Shown here in pieces: positions 1-10,565 of a DNA stretch of 64,000 nucleotides (position 1 is its first letter; every line of letters starts with the position of its first letter). A model generated the notes under the pieces. It made no database searches. It saw nothing but the letters and a program-made list of their open reading frames with translations, and was not told the DNA's origin. The stretch is from Psychrobacter sp. JB385 (GTDB taxonomy: Bacteria > Pseudomonadota > Gammaproteobacteria > Pseudomonadales > Moraxellaceae): positions 396,927 to 460,926 of the forward strand of contig NZ_FUKN01000001.1 of assembly GCF_900163785.1 (NCBI RefSeq), given 5' to 3'. Position numbers and translations under genes: made by a program.

Positions 1-2154
1 GCCAATGTGGACTATGATCCTGCGCAGACGACGCCAGAGCAGATTACAGAATGGGTGAACAAAACGGGTTTTGTTGCCAATTTGCAGGCAGCTGACAGTC
101 TTTTTTCACAAACCGATGAAGATACAGCCACGCAGTATCCATGGCGTTTGATTGGATTATGGATTTGCTTGCTGCCGTTTTTAGTCGGTATGGCTGGCAT
201 GCTGACAGGTCAGGGAATGGCTTGGATGCCTGCTATTTGGCTTCAGTTTGTTTTAGCCACGATTGTACAGTTTGGTTTTGCCTTACCGTTTTATAAGAGT
301 GCATGGGCCTCAATCAAAGGCGGTCTTGCCAATATGGATGTGTTGGTCGTCATTGGCACAGTGACCATTTGGGCGTATTCAACTTACCTGTGGCTCACTC
401 ATGGTGATGGCAGCTTAAACAGCTTATTGCAAAGCAATCAGATGGTTGGTCATGGTACTGACCATGGCCCTGCTGTTTATTTTGAAGCAGGTGTGATGGT
501 TATTGCCTTTGTGCGAACGGGTAAATATTTAGAAGAGCGTACCAAAAAGCACAGTTTAAACAGCATTGATTTGTTATTGTCATTAACGCCAGATGAGGTC
601 GAGCGCCAACAGCCCAATGGTGAGTTTCATTCTGTTGCCCTCAGAGACATTCAAATAGGAGATATTCTACGCGTCAAGCAAGGCAGCCGCGTGGCCACTG
701 ATGGGACAGTTATCGATGGGAGTGGCTGGTGTGAGGAAAGTCACTTAACTGGTGAATCGGTACCACTCAAAAAAGATGTGGGTGATGAGCTGCTGGCAGG
801 AGCATTGCTGGAAAATGGTAGTTTGCTGTATCGCGTCAGTGCCAAAGGCAGTGATACCAAATTGGGCGATATGGTACAAGCATTGAGTGAAGCCCAAGGC
901 TCAAAAGCCAATCTGGCACGTCTTGCGGATAAAGTAACGGCCATTTTTGTGCCTGTCGTGATCGCCATTGCTTTAGTCACTTTTGGATTGACATGGTGGC
1001 TGACAGGAATGATAGATACGGCCTTGATGCATGCCGTATCGGTCTTGGTTATTGCTTGTCCTTGTGCATTAGGGCTGGCAACACCAGCCGCGATTATGGC
1101 TGGTATGGGTGTCGCCGCGCGTCATGGTGTCTGGTTTAAAGATGCTCAAAGTCTAGAAGCCGCTGGCAATGTCGATACGGTGGTGCTTGACAAAACTGGC
1201 ACCTTGACGATGGGTAAACCTACGATTGTCGATCAAGTAATGGTCGATAAATCATTAGCCACTGACGATGTCTTACAAATTGCAGCAAGCGTTGAGGCTC
1301 ACGCGAGCCATCCGCTAGCAACCGCACTCATCAATGCAGCTGCCAAACGTGATTTGCCATTACTGCCTGTGAGTGACATCAATGTCATAAAAGGGGCTGG
1401 TATTCAAGCACAGATCGATGGGCTTGGAGTGATTAAAGTGGGTACAGCAGAGTTTGCAAGTCTCACGCTACCCAAGTTTATGCCAAAAGCATGGCAAGTT
1501 GCCAGTACAGTGGCAGTCAGTATCAACGATGAACCACTTGGTGCCTTTGCATTGGCTGATGATTTAAAAGCCGATACGCCGCAAGCCATTACTGCATTAC
1601 AAAATGCTGGTCTTCAGGTGATTTTGATGAGCGGTGACAAGCAATCTGTCGTTGATCATGTCGCAGGGCAGCTCGGTATCGAACAAGCATATGGTAAAAT
1701 GAGTCCACGTGACAAAGCTGGTCAAATTGCGCGATTACAAACCGCTGGTCATAAAGTGGCTATGGCGGGCGATGGGGTAAATGATGCACCTGCAATGGCA
1801 ACTGCAGATGCCAGCTTTGCTATGTTCGAAGGGACAGATGTGGCGCAGCACAGTGCTTCTGCTCGGTTGATGGGTGAGTCGCTCATGCATATTGATGCGG
1901 CGCAAAAAATCGCGCAAGCAACGCTACGCAATATCAAACAAAACCTATTTTTTGCTTTCATTTATAACTGTCTGGGCATTCCACTTGCCGCATTTGGATT
2001 CTTAAATCCGATGATTGCAGCGGCTGCGATGGCACTTAGCTCCATCTCAGTACTGATGAATGCACTACGGTTGACACGGTTTAAAACCAAGGTAGCGCTC
2101 GACAATACAGTCTCTGCTACGCATACTAAGACGACTCCTCCCAAAACAGTCTGA
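1..2154 (+). CDS. copA: Cu(I)-exporting P1B-type ATPase, 5' end cut by the window
   Basis: Pumps Cu(I) out of the cytoplasm at the cost of ATP, in the inner membrane. The frame is open from base 1, so the gene starts upstream; the first residues are the end of a heavy-metal-associated (HMA) domain. Visible in order: paired membrane helices, actuator motif TGES (about residue 250 of the visible part), the CPC metal-binding helix (about 353), phosphorylation motif DKTGT (about 397), the HP pair in SHPLA, and GDGVNDAPA. The last two helices carry YN and MALSS, the YN/MxxSS pattern of Cu(I) (P1B-1) pumps. The visible part is 717 residues, so only the N-terminal metal-binding region is missing. 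The next gene is eno, 334 bases away, with no sign of co-transcription. Confidence 0.93.
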   Translation, partial: ANVDYDPAQTTPEQITEWVNKTGFVANLQAADSLFSQTDEDTATQYPWRLIGLWICLLPFLVGMAGMLTGQGMAWMPAIWLQFVLATIVQFGFALPFYKSAWASIKGGLANMDVLVVIGTVTIWAYSTYLWLTHGDGSLNSLLQSNQMVGHGTDHGPAVYFEAGVMVIAFVRTGKYLEERTKKHSLNSIDLLLSLTPDEVERQQPNGEFHSVALRDIQIGDILRVKQGSRVATDGTVIDGSGWCEESHLTGESVPLKKDVGDELLAGALLENGSLLYRVSAKGSDTKLGDMVQALSEAQGSKANLARLADKVTAIFVPVVIAIALVTFGLTWWLTGMIDTALMHAVSVLVIACPCALGLATPAAIMAGMGVAARHGVWFKDAQSLEAAGNVDTVVLDKTGTLTMGKPTIVDQVMVDKSLATDDVLQIAASVEAHASHPLATALINAAAKRDLPLLPVSDINVIKGAGIQAQIDGLGVIKVGTAEFASLTLPKFMPKAWQVASTVAVSINDEPLGAFALADDLKADTPQAITALQNAGLQVILMSGDKQSVVDHVAGQLGIEQAYGKMSPRDKAGQIARLQTAGHKVAMAGDGVNDAPAMATADASFAMFEGTDVAQHSASARLMGESLMHIDAAQKIAQATLRNIKQNLFFAFIYNCLGIPLAAFGFLNPMIAAAAMALSSISVLMNALRLTRFKTKVALDNTVSATHTKTTPPKTV

Positions 2155-3805
<1,651 letters not shown>

Positions 3806-3936
3806 GAAGCAAGTTTATAGCTAATACTAGGCGATATATCCTTATTGATATGAGAATATATCGTTTAGCAAATTCAGCTAAAAATAAGCTTGGCTTATTT
3901 TTATTTTACAAATTTTCTGTCGTTTGGCGTGATCAC

Positions 3937-4245
3937 ATGAAATACTTTAGCCAATTTATGTTAATTGCTTTAGCGGTTGCAGTGCTTTTAGGACTGCAAT
4001 ATCAGTATTGGCTGGGTGAGAATGGGCGATCTGGACATAATGAATTGTTAGCTCAGATTGAGGAGCAGCAGCATTTAAATGATAACCAAGTCGCTGCCAA
4101 TAATTTATTACGTACGGATGTCTACGACCTTAAAAATGGTCTTGAGGCAGTCGAAGAGCATGCTCGCTTGGACTTGGGCTTGATTAAACCAAATGAGACG
4201 TTTGTTCAGGTATCTACTGCACCAACGACACATACGCGCTATTAA
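3937..4245 (+). CDS. ftsB: cell division protein FtsB
   Basis: Small bitopic inner-membrane protein that joins FtsL and FtsQ in the divisome. The product has a short cytoplasmic N-terminus, one membrane helix (about residues 6-20, rich in L, A and V), then a periplasmic region beginning with a coiled-coil-like stretch of E, Q, N and L, and LDLGLIKPNE as in FtsB/DivIC proteins. The open frame extends upstream to 3850, but starting at the ATG at 3937 gives 102 residues, the usual FtsB length, with the helix at the N-terminus. It sits between eno and ispD, its usual place, which supports the call. Confidence 0.9.
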   Translation: MKYFSQFMLIALAVAVLLGLQYQYWLGENGRSGHNELLAQIEEQQHLNDNQVAANNLLRTDVYDLKNGLEAVEEHARLDLGLIKPNETFVQVSTAPTTHTRY

Positions 4246-4328
4246 TCTGCCAATATATGATAGGGCACTCTATTTTTACTCACCTCTCTTTTTAATCATA
4301 CTTGGGCCACAGCCTTAACTATTCTCTT

Positions 4329-5078
4329 ATGAATCATCTTCCTCGCACCTATGCCATGATTGTCGCTGCTGGCCGTGGCAGTCGTTTTGGCGCACCTATT
4401 GCCAAACAATATACTCAATTGCAAGATCAGACGTTGTTAGAGCTTAGTGTGGCAAGGCTTGCAAGTAGTCAGTATATTGATCAGTGTTTATTGGTGGTGG
4501 CAGAGGATGATAGTACGGCATCAACGCTCAACTTTGCCATACCTGTTTCTTATACTATTGGTGGTGCCGAGCGCTGGCAATCGGTTCAAGCGGGAGTGGA
4601 AGCGATTAGTGACATAGGGGCTGATGATTCAGATTTGATACTGATTCACGATGCCGCACGTCCAGCCGTACCTAGACATGATATTGATCAAGTCATTAAA
4701 GCTGCAATGTCAGAGCCTTATGGTGCTATTTTAGCAACACCAGTAGCGGATACGTTAAAGACCTCGCATACCAAGTCTGAGACTACAGACAAGCTGTTAG
4801 ATAACAATCATCAGCACTATTATGCCAAGCGTACTATAGATAGAAGCGGCATGTGGCAAGCAAAAACGCCGCAAGTATTTCGACTGGGAACTCTTAAAAG
4901 AGTCTTGAATTATGTGGCTGAGCATCAACTGACTATTACAGATGAAGCCAGTGCTTTTGAGTATTTAGAGTTGCCCATCCGTCTGGTTACTGGCAGTCGC
5001 CAAAACATTAAGCTTACTTATCCCGACGATGCACTATTATTGTCAGCTATCCTTACCGCTCAGTTTGACCCGCCCTAA
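4329..5078 (+). CDS. ispD: 2-C-methyl-D-erythritol 4-phosphate cytidylyltransferase
   Basis: Third step of the MEP isoprenoid pathway: joins CTP and MEP to give CDP-ME. The 249-residue protein has the nucleotide-binding AAGRGSRFG followed by the KQY loop, the HDAARP motif, and ITDEASAFE near the C-terminus, all typical of IspD. The frame can be read from a TTG at 4302, but the ATG at 4329 gives a normal N-terminus (MNHLPRTYAMIVAAG). It follows ftsB by 83 bases and probably shares its transcript. The N-terminal half contains a somewhat extended segment before the YAKRTIDR region. Confidence 0.95.
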   Translation: MNHLPRTYAMIVAAGRGSRFGAPIAKQYTQLQDQTLLELSVARLASSQYIDQCLLVVAEDDSTASTLNFAIPVSYTIGGAERWQSVQAGVEAISDIGADDSDLILIHDAARPAVPRHDIDQVIKAAMSEPYGAILATPVADTLKTSHTKSETTDKLLDNNHQHYYAKRTIDRSGMWQAKTPQVFRLGTLKRVLNYVAEHQLTITDEASAFEYLELPIRLVTGSRQNIKLTYPDDALLLSAILTAQFDPP

Positions 5079-5487
5079 CGTACTTCGAATAACAGCAGAC
5101 TTCTATTATCCCAAATTGTTCAAATCGACGCGGTTTGAATCTATGTCGAACCCTGTCTACTCAAGCATTGGGTTTTAAGTGATGGCTTTTTATTACCATT
5201 CTTAGCAAATAGTGTTTGCTCACACGGTTAATAACTGTCAAAATCAATCATGTGTTTTTATGAAATAATGTTTACTAATAACACTTAACAATTTTATATA
5301 ATCATGAGTTGCTTTGATGACTAAATTAGCCTATGATGTAACCAACTTAATACAATTAATATAAACATTTATAAAATCAATAATATAACAAACCAGTTTG
5401 ATACATTCAAAGGTTTAGTTTCTATGTTTTTTCTAAAGTTATTATAGTTGTCTTAGCTACATTTACCTAATATATAGGGGAAGCTGA
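5079..5487. other. AT-rich intergenic region between ispD and the BLUF gene
   Basis: 409 bases without a credible gene. A weak hairpin (TTCAAA at 5119 with TTTGAA at 5134) lies after ispD but lacks a T tract. The rest is strongly AT-rich and presumably carries the BLUF gene promoter; no confident -35/-10 pair was picked. Confidence 0.5.
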
Positions 5488-6096
5488 TTGTCAACATTCA
5501 ATGATTCTACAAGTCCAGTAACGCCAGATCTCTGCCAGCTTGTATATCTGAGCCATATTACTTCGACTGGCCTATCAAATGCCAGCACGCTTAATGACAT
5601 TGCAGAAGTCGCTATTGAGCGAAATACAATAGAAAATATTACTGGTATTCTTTGCTACGGCAATGGTTACTTCTTACAGTGTGTAGAGGGTTCTGAACAA
5701 GCCTTGACCAATCTTAAAAATCGTTTGCTATTGGATGATCGCCATAGAGATTTGAAGATACTGGATTTTTCAGCAATCACTGAGCGTCGTTTCTCTGGTT
5801 GGTCTCTACGTTCTATCACGCTCGAGCGTTGGATGATAAATGAGCCTAAACTTAAATCGTTTATGCCATTTAAGCCTGACAGCTGGGATTCTAATGAATA
5901 CAAGGAATTCTTAAATATTTTGAAAGATTATTACGATGAACAGTTAGAAAACGGTGATATTGATACTCAGCCTATCAAATACAGTACGTTAGGTCTAACT
6001 CTAGGTAAGGTAGTAGGGCAACACCAAGCATTCTTATTGATTCAAGCCATTTTGGGTGGATTGATTATACTGGCGCTTATTTGGCTGATGCTATAA
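5488..6096 (+). CDS. BLUF-domain blue-light sensor with C-terminal membrane helix
   Basis: Predicted flavin-binding photoreceptor; BLUF domains bind FAD and rearrange hydrogen bonds in blue light. Compared with AppA, the conserved Tyr (Y20 in LVYLS), Asn (N46), Gln (Q64 in FLQCVEG) and Trp (W105) are present, but the Met two residues after that Trp is Leu (L107). After the BLUF core (about 15-115) comes a charged linker and a hydrophobic helix at about 180-202 ending at the stop, so the domain is probably anchored to the inner membrane. The TTG start is chosen because AGGGGA lies about 6 bases upstream and no ATG lies in frame before the domain. No GGDEF, EAL or other output domain is present. 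The partner is unknown; soluble BLUF proteins such as Acinetobacter BlsA act through protein contacts. Confidence 0.88.
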   Translation: MSTFNDSTSPVTPDLCQLVYLSHITSTGLSNASTLNDIAEVAIERNTIENITGILCYGNGYFLQCVEGSEQALTNLKNRLLLDDRHRDLKILDFSAITERRFSGWSLRSITLERWMINEPKLKSFMPFKPDSWDSNEYKEFLNILKDYYDEQLENGDIDTQPIKYSTLGLTLGKVVGQHQAFLLIQAILGGLIILALIWLML

Positions 6097-6143
6097 AAAA
6101 GAATGTGACTACTTCCACAAGAAAACAGTATGTAATCATAAGA

Positions 6144-6168
6144 GCCAGCATTTAATGTTGGCTTTTTT
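6144..6168 (+). terminator. intrinsic terminator after the BLUF gene
   Basis: Eight-pair stem (GCCAGCAT at 6144, ATGTTGGC at 6155, one G-U pair) followed by six T, 47 bases after the BLUF stop. Confidence 0.8.
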
Positions 6169-6310
6169 GATGGTGGTTATAACGATGATAATAGAGGCCT
6201 CAATATAAAGCTAGGCGTCGTAATGGTATTTAATACTGGTAATCAATTATTCTATGCACAGAATTGTTAAAACTAAGTTTTGAGCGCGCAATTATAAAAT
6301 TGATAAGCAT

Positions 6311-6350
6311 AAAAAAGCCCGCATCACGGTATATTGTAATGCGGGCTTTT
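6311..6350 (-). terminator. terminator downstream of tRNA-Glu
   Basis: Perfect inverted repeat GCCCGCAT / ATGCGGGC with A- and T-rich flanks on both sides, so it can act in both directions. It lies downstream of the minus-strand tRNA-Glu. Confidence 0.75.
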
Positions 6351-6416
6351 GATGGTACGCTTATTAGTCTGATTTGATGCTTGATAGCAATTTTGCTAAT
6401 AAGTGACGCCGAATAG

Positions 6417-6492
6417 TGGCGTCCCCAGGGGGATTCGAACCCCCGTTACCGCCGTGAAAGGGCGGTGTCCTAGGCCTCTAGACGATGGGGAC
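6417..6492 (-). tRNA. tRNA-Glu (anticodon TTC)
   Basis: On the minus strand the gene starts GTCCCCATCGTCTAGAGG and ends GGGGACGCCA. It folds as a cloverleaf: acceptor GTCCCCA with TGGGGAC, anticodon stem CCGCC/GGCGG around a loop with TTC, and a T arm with GGTTCGAATCC. The 3' CCA is encoded. Length is 76 bases. It is a single tRNA gene here, not part of an rRNA operon. Confidence 0.96.
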
Positions 6493-6594
6493 TAGTAACA
6501 ACACTTCAACTGCTTTCACCATTTATGCTGAAGTGGTGCGTATTCTAATAGCCTCTGCGTTTTCTGTCAAGACTTTTTTTTCGCCTTTTTGCAA

Positions 6595-6741
6595 TTAAAT
6601 ATCTTTTTTGAGTGCGCGACGAGGATGTAGGTCTTTACGCTTTAAATGATACCGAATCCATAAAGAAGTACAAGTACTGATAGTCAACGCGAGCAACATA
6701 TAACCGATGATGGTTCCCCATAACTTAAATTGTGGATCCAT
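6595..6741 (-). CDS. 48-residue predicted membrane protein
   Basis: A short gene below usual ORF-calling length. The product begins MDPQFKLWGTIIGYMLL, has one hydrophobic helix (about residues 8-30), then a strongly basic tail (RYHLKRKDLHPRRALKKDI). A purine-rich GGGAGGG lies about 8 bases before the ATG, a strong ribosome-binding site. The positive tail suggests an N-out/C-in single-span inner-membrane protein by the positive-inside rule. It stands alone between tRNA-Glu and rnt, all on the minus strand, with 138 bases between it and the rnt stop. The function is not recognised. Conservation in relatives was not checked. Confidence 0.6.
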   Translation of the reverse strand: MDPQFKLWGTIIGYMLLALTISTCTSLWIRYHLKRKDLHPRRALKKDI

Positions 6742-6879
6742 GATAACGTCCCTCCCATTAAGTCTGCCTATTTGCCTTCGCTCAAACCAGTGCTGCCAAC
6801 TTAGACCTCTATAAAATGATTAAGTATTACAAATAGCATTATTATGTGCGGTTAGCAATATATGATGTGTGAGAAGGAC

Positions 6880-7659
6880 TCATTCATCTTCGTTATCTGC
6901 TGATGGTTCTTTGGCAGGCTCAGCATGCATCATGTTCGATAGCATGGGATAGTGATTGAGAATGTAGCAGAACAGCTCAGCTGTCTTTTGCGTGTCATAT
7001 AGCGCCGAATGGGCATCTTTGCCATCAAACTCAAGTCCTGCCGCTTTACAAGCGCGTGCTAACACCGTCTGACCAAATGCCAGTGCCGATAAGGTAACGG
7101 TATCAAACACTGAAAAATTATGAAAAGGGTTATGGCTTTTACTATTGGTACGTAGTACTGCGGCATTCAAAAAAGACAAGTCAAAGTGCGCATTGTGACC
7201 GATTAGGACGCATTGACGGCAATCTTCAGTGCGGCGCACGTCTTTTAAGCCTTTAAAGATACGGCGAAGAGCTGTTTTTTCATCTTCGGCAATCGCTTTA
7301 CGCATTGGATTGGTCGGGTCGATACCTGTAAAGGCAAGGGCGCTTGGTTCTAAGTTTGCGCCTTCAAACGGCTCGATATGAGCATTAAACGCATCGCCTG
7401 GATAAAACACGCCTTCCTCATTTAATAAGATAGGAATACAGGCAATTTCTAATAACGCATCGGTTTGTGCATTAAAACCTGCCGTCTCTACATCAACCAC
7501 GACTGGCAAAAACTTGCGAAAACGGTCTTTTAAGCGCAGTGGGGCTTGTTCTTCTGACGCAGTATCTTCAGTAGCAATGTTTGAGTCGTTATCAGGTGTG
7601 TTCGTTAAGTGGTTTGTTGAATGGGTATTAGGTACGGCGGCATCATTTTGAATGGTCAT
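6880..7659 (-). CDS. rnt: ribonuclease T
   Basis: 3'-to-5' exoribonuclease of the DEDDh family that trims tRNA and other stable RNA 3' ends in the cytosol. The catalytic acidic residues are visible: D and E in VDVETAGF, D in HNAHFDLSFL, and the last H and D in DAHSALYDTQKTAEL. The core starts at about residue 45. The 259-residue product is longer than the roughly 215 of E. coli RNase T because of an N-terminal extension rich in N, T, D and E, with no obvious internal start before the core. It follows pyrC on the same strand with 139 bases between, an arrangement familiar from Moraxellaceae. Confidence 0.93.
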   Translation of the reverse strand: MTIQNDAAVPNTHSTNHLTNTPDNDSNIATEDTASEEQAPLRLKDRFRKFLPVVVDVETAGFNAQTDALLEIACIPILLNEEGVFYPGDAFNAHIEPFEGANLEPSALAFTGIDPTNPMRKAIAEDEKTALRRIFKGLKDVRRTEDCRQCVLIGHNAHFDLSFLNAAVLRTNSKSHNPFHNFSVFDTVTLSALAFGQTVLARACKAAGLEFDGKDAHSALYDTQKTAELFCYILNHYPMLSNMMHAEPAKEPSADNEDE

Positions 7660-7712
7660 ATCAGGTTAGATCGCTTTTATCAGTCGTACTGTTATATGGA
7701 ATAAACAAAAAG

Positions 7713-7771
7713 GCATCCTACGACAAAAGCTTTGTCCCTTTATATAAGGATTTCACTCTTATCGTAGGATA
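7713..7771 (-). terminator. structured element between pyrC and rnt, probable pyrC terminator
   Basis: ATCCTACGA near 7716 and TCGTAGGAT near 7760 are perfect inverse complements. Between them lie nested shorter repeats (a CCTT/AAGG pair and a GACAAA/TTTTGTC-like pair). On the minus strand the outer stem is followed shortly by GCC and five T. This could end pyrC transcription or be a folded intergenic repeat. Confidence 0.45.
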
Positions 7772-7798
7772 AAGTAAAAATATTTGACGAGATCAGCT

Positions 7799-8869
7799 TT
7801 ACGCTTTGATAGACCAAGGCAACGTTTCACCAGCCATGAGTGGCGTGAGTGAACCACCGTCAAAATAAGGATAGCTGGTGGGTACTTGCATCGGCGTGTT
7901 GATAAGCGTTATTTTGCTCTCATTAAGGGGTAGGCCATAAAACTGCGCCCCAAAACGACTGGCAAAGCCTTCTAGCTTGTCTATCTTGCCCACACTATCA
8001 AAAGCCGTGGCATATAATGGTAAAGCAGTCTCAGCGCTGTAACAGCCAGCACAGCCGCAAGCAGCTTCTTTCTTGTCGGTAGCATGTGGCGCAGAGTCGG
8101 TACCCAAGAAGAATTTTGGATTACCACTTGTGGCCACATCCAACAGGACTTTTTGATGACTTTCACGCTTTAAGATAGGTAAGCAATAAAAGTGTGGTTT
8201 GATGCCACCAACCAGCATGTGGTTGCGGTTAAACATCAAGTGCTGCGGCGTGATAGTAGCAGCAATATGATTGCCTTGAGCCAATACAAAGTCCGCTGCA
8301 TCACTTGTGGTAATATGTTCCATGACGATTTTTAATGTGGGGAATTTGGCAATAATTTGTCCCAACACTTCATCCAAAAAGCGCTTCTCACGATCAAAAA
8401 TATCCACATGATCTTGCGTTACTTCGCCATGAAGTAACAAGGGCAGATTATATTTTTCTAACGCTTCAAAGACATCAACACAGGCGTTGATGTTGGTCAC
8501 GCCATCAGATGAGTTGGTGGTGGCACCAGCAGGATACAGCTTGACTGCCTGAACGATGCCAGACTTAGCGGCTACTTCGATATCTTGTGCCGTCGTATTG
8601 TCTGTCAAATACAACGTCATGCGTGGATCAAATGCTGCTTTTCGCTCAGCACTCAGGCCACTGGCTTGTAAATGCTCCAAGATGCGAGTGCGATAGGCAA
8701 GCGCCTCATCAGCGTTCTTCACTGGTGGTACTAGATTTGGCATACAAATCACACGATTAAAGCTACCTGCTGCGTGTGGTACAGTAGTACGCAACGCTTT
8801 GCCATCACGCAGGTGAATATGCCAATCGTCTGGCTGGAGGAGGGTCAACTCTCTAATCGAATCAGTCAT
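7799..8869 (-). CDS. pyrC: dihydroorotase
   Basis: Third step of pyrimidine synthesis: cyclises carbamoyl-aspartate to dihydroorotate. The 356-residue protein belongs to the E. coli PyrC type: HIHLRDG metal-binding motif at the N-terminus, the [11 protein letters not shown] segment with the carbamylated Lys, [18 protein letters not shown], and the cysteine-bearing [10 protein letters not shown] that E. coli PyrC also has. The open frame extends 40 codons further upstream to 8989, but those residues are hydrophobic and unlike the family, so the ATG giving [17 protein letters not shown] is preferred. The ribosome-binding site for it is weak. Divergent from argG. Confidence 0.95.
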   Translation of the reverse strand: MTDSIRELTLLQPDDWHIHLRDGKALRTTVPHAAGSFNRVICMPNLVPPVKNADEALAYRTRILEHLQASGLSAERKAAFDPRMTLYLTDNTTAQDIEVAAKSGIVQAVKLYPAGATTNSSDGVTNINACVDVFEALEKYNLPLLLHGEVTQDHVDIFDREKRFLDEVLGQIIAKFPTLKIVMEHITTSDAADFVLAQGNHIAATITPQHLMFNRNHMLVGGIKPHFYCLPILKRESHQKVLLDVATSGNPKFFLGTDSAPHATDKKEAACGCAGCYSAETALPLYATAFDSVGKIDKLEGFASRFGAQFYGLPLNESKITLINTPMQVPTSYPYFDGGSLTPLMAGETLPWSIKA

Positions 8870-9196
8870 AATGTCGTCGCGCTCTATATCGTCATATATG
8901 GAAGTAAAAGGGAGGAAGTACGGTAGCGCTATCATAACAGATTTGCCTACTTGACTAAATATGCGACCAAATATACCTACATAATTCACTGAGTTGTCTT
9001 TTTTGTTTCTTTATGACGTAGGGTTTTGGCAGCGCCGCCCAAAATGTAATCCTTAGAATTTAAACCAAAAGCGAGTGCCTAATGGCAGTTAGACTTTTGC
9101 CTATAGTAAATATGATGTACACTGAGCGAGTAATTCATCTTTTGATTCAACCTTAGCGCTTTCCCTAACGCTATATTCTCATAATAGGAGTTGTTC
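8870..9196. other. divergent intergenic region between pyrC and argG
   Basis: 327 bases that must carry the promoters for both pyrC (leftward) and argG (rightward). A TATGAT at 9111 is a possible -10 for argG; no convincing -35 is seen. An in-frame upstream extension of pyrC (8870-8989) is judged non-coding. No ARG-box or PyrR-type attenuator was identified. Confidence 0.5.
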
Positions 9197-10435
9197 ATGG
9201 CTCAGCTTGATCCAAAAAATATTGATAAAATCGTATTGGCATATTCAGGTGGCCTTGATACCTCAATCATCGCTAAATGGCTACAAGAAACTTATGATGC
9301 CGAAGTGATCACCTTTACTGCTGATATCGGTCAAGGCGAAGAAGTTGAGCCTGCCCGTGCCAAAGCTCAAGCAATGGGTATCAAGCACATCCACATTGAA
9401 GATTTGCGCGAAGAGTTTGCCCGCGACTATGTATTCCCGATGTTCCGTGCCAATGCTATCTATGAAGGTGAGTACTTACTCGGTACGTCTATCGCTCGTC
9501 CACTAATCGCTAAGCGTTTGGTTGAGATTGCCAAAGAACACAATGCCGATGCCATCAGTCATGGCGCGACTGGTAAAGGTAATGACCAAGTTCGTTTTGA
9601 GCTAGGTGCTGTCGCTTTGTCACCAGACGTGGTAACGATTGCTCCTTGGCGTGAGTGGGACTTATCAAGCCGTGAAAGCTTGATGCAATATGCCAAAGAG
9701 CATGATATCGCTATTGATTATGCAGGTAATAAGAAAAAATCGCCTTATTCAATGGATGCCAACTTGCTACATATCTCTTATGAAGGTGGCGTTCTAGAAG
9801 AACCGTACACTGAAGCAGAAGAAGATATGTGGCGCTGGTCTGTCAGTCCAGAAGAAGCGCCTGATGAAGCGCAATATTTAGAACTAGAATACAAGAAAGG
9901 TGACATCGTTGCTATCGATGGCGAAGCGCTAAAGCCTTATGAAGTCATGATTAAGCTGAATGAAATCGGCGGTAAACATGGTATCGGCCGTTTAGATATC
10001 GTTGAAAACCGTTATGTTGGTATGAAGTCACGTGGTTGCTACGAGACGCCAGCTGGCACGATTATGCTAAAAGCGCATCGCGGTATCGAGTCTCTAACGC
10101 TTGATCGCGAAGCCGCCCATCTAAAAGATGAGCTCATGCCACGCTATGCAAAAATCATCTACAATGGCTATTGGTTCAGCCCTGAGCGTATGATGCTACA
10201 GGCATTGATTGACAAATCACAAGAATACGTCAACGGTACCGTACGTGTAAAGTTATACAAAGGTGCTGTGAGCGTCGTCGGTCGTAAGTCAGATGATTCG
10301 TTATTTGACGAAAAAATTGCAACTTTCGAAGATGATGCAGGTGCTTACGATCAAAAAGACGCAGAAGGTTTTATCCGTCTAAATGGTCTGCGTTTGGCTA
10401 TCGAAGCTAGCCGTGGTCGCGATTTGTCTAAATAA
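9197..10435 (+). CDS. argG: argininosuccinate synthase
   Basis: Joins citrulline and aspartate using ATP to make argininosuccinate in arginine synthesis. The protein has the PP-loop ATP pyrophosphatase motif AYSGGLDTS near residue 18, then [22 protein letters not shown], and [13 protein letters not shown] further on, all family signatures. The 412-residue length is normal. The ATG at 9197 is preferred over the in-frame TTG at 9191 because AGGAG ends 6 bases upstream of the ATG. It is a lone gene, divergent from pyrC and followed by a terminator. Confidence 0.97.
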   Translation: MAQLDPKNIDKIVLAYSGGLDTSIIAKWLQETYDAEVITFTADIGQGEEVEPARAKAQAMGIKHIHIEDLREEFARDYVFPMFRANAIYEGEYLLGTSIARPLIAKRLVEIAKEHNADAISHGATGKGNDQVRFELGAVALSPDVVTIAPWREWDLSSRESLMQYAKEHDIAIDYAGNKKKSPYSMDANLLHISYEGGVLEEPYTEAEEDMWRWSVSPEEAPDEAQYLELEYKKGDIVAIDGEALKPYEVMIKLNEIGGKHGIGRLDIVENRYVGMKSRGCYETPAGTIMLKAHRGIESLTLDREAAHLKDELMPRYAKIIYNGYWFSPERMMLQALIDKSQEYVNGTVRVKLYKGAVSVVGRKSDDSLFDEKIATFEDDAGAYDQKDAEGFIRLNGLRLAIEASRGRDLSK

Positions 10436-10467
10436 ACTTTATGATAGTTGAATAGATGTTAAGCCAT

Positions 10468-10507
10468 AAAAAACAGAGGTGCTATTTATAGTGCCTCTGT
10501 TTTTTTA
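10468..10507 (+). terminator. intrinsic terminator after argG
   Basis: Long stem ACAGAGGTGCTAT / ATAGTGCCTCTGT (with G-U pairs) flanked by A on the left and seven T on the right; can also serve the convergent gene. Confidence 0.85.
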
Positions 10508-10565
10508 TGGGTCATAAATGGTTAGTAAAATGGGTTTTCATTTCGTTTCTGTAGTCGCTGCCTTT

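Noticed and set aside
8870..8989. Upstream 40-codon extension of pyrC as signal or membrane segment
   Set aside because: Hydrophobic lead is unlike any dihydroorotase; the later ATG gives the normal cytosolic enzyme.
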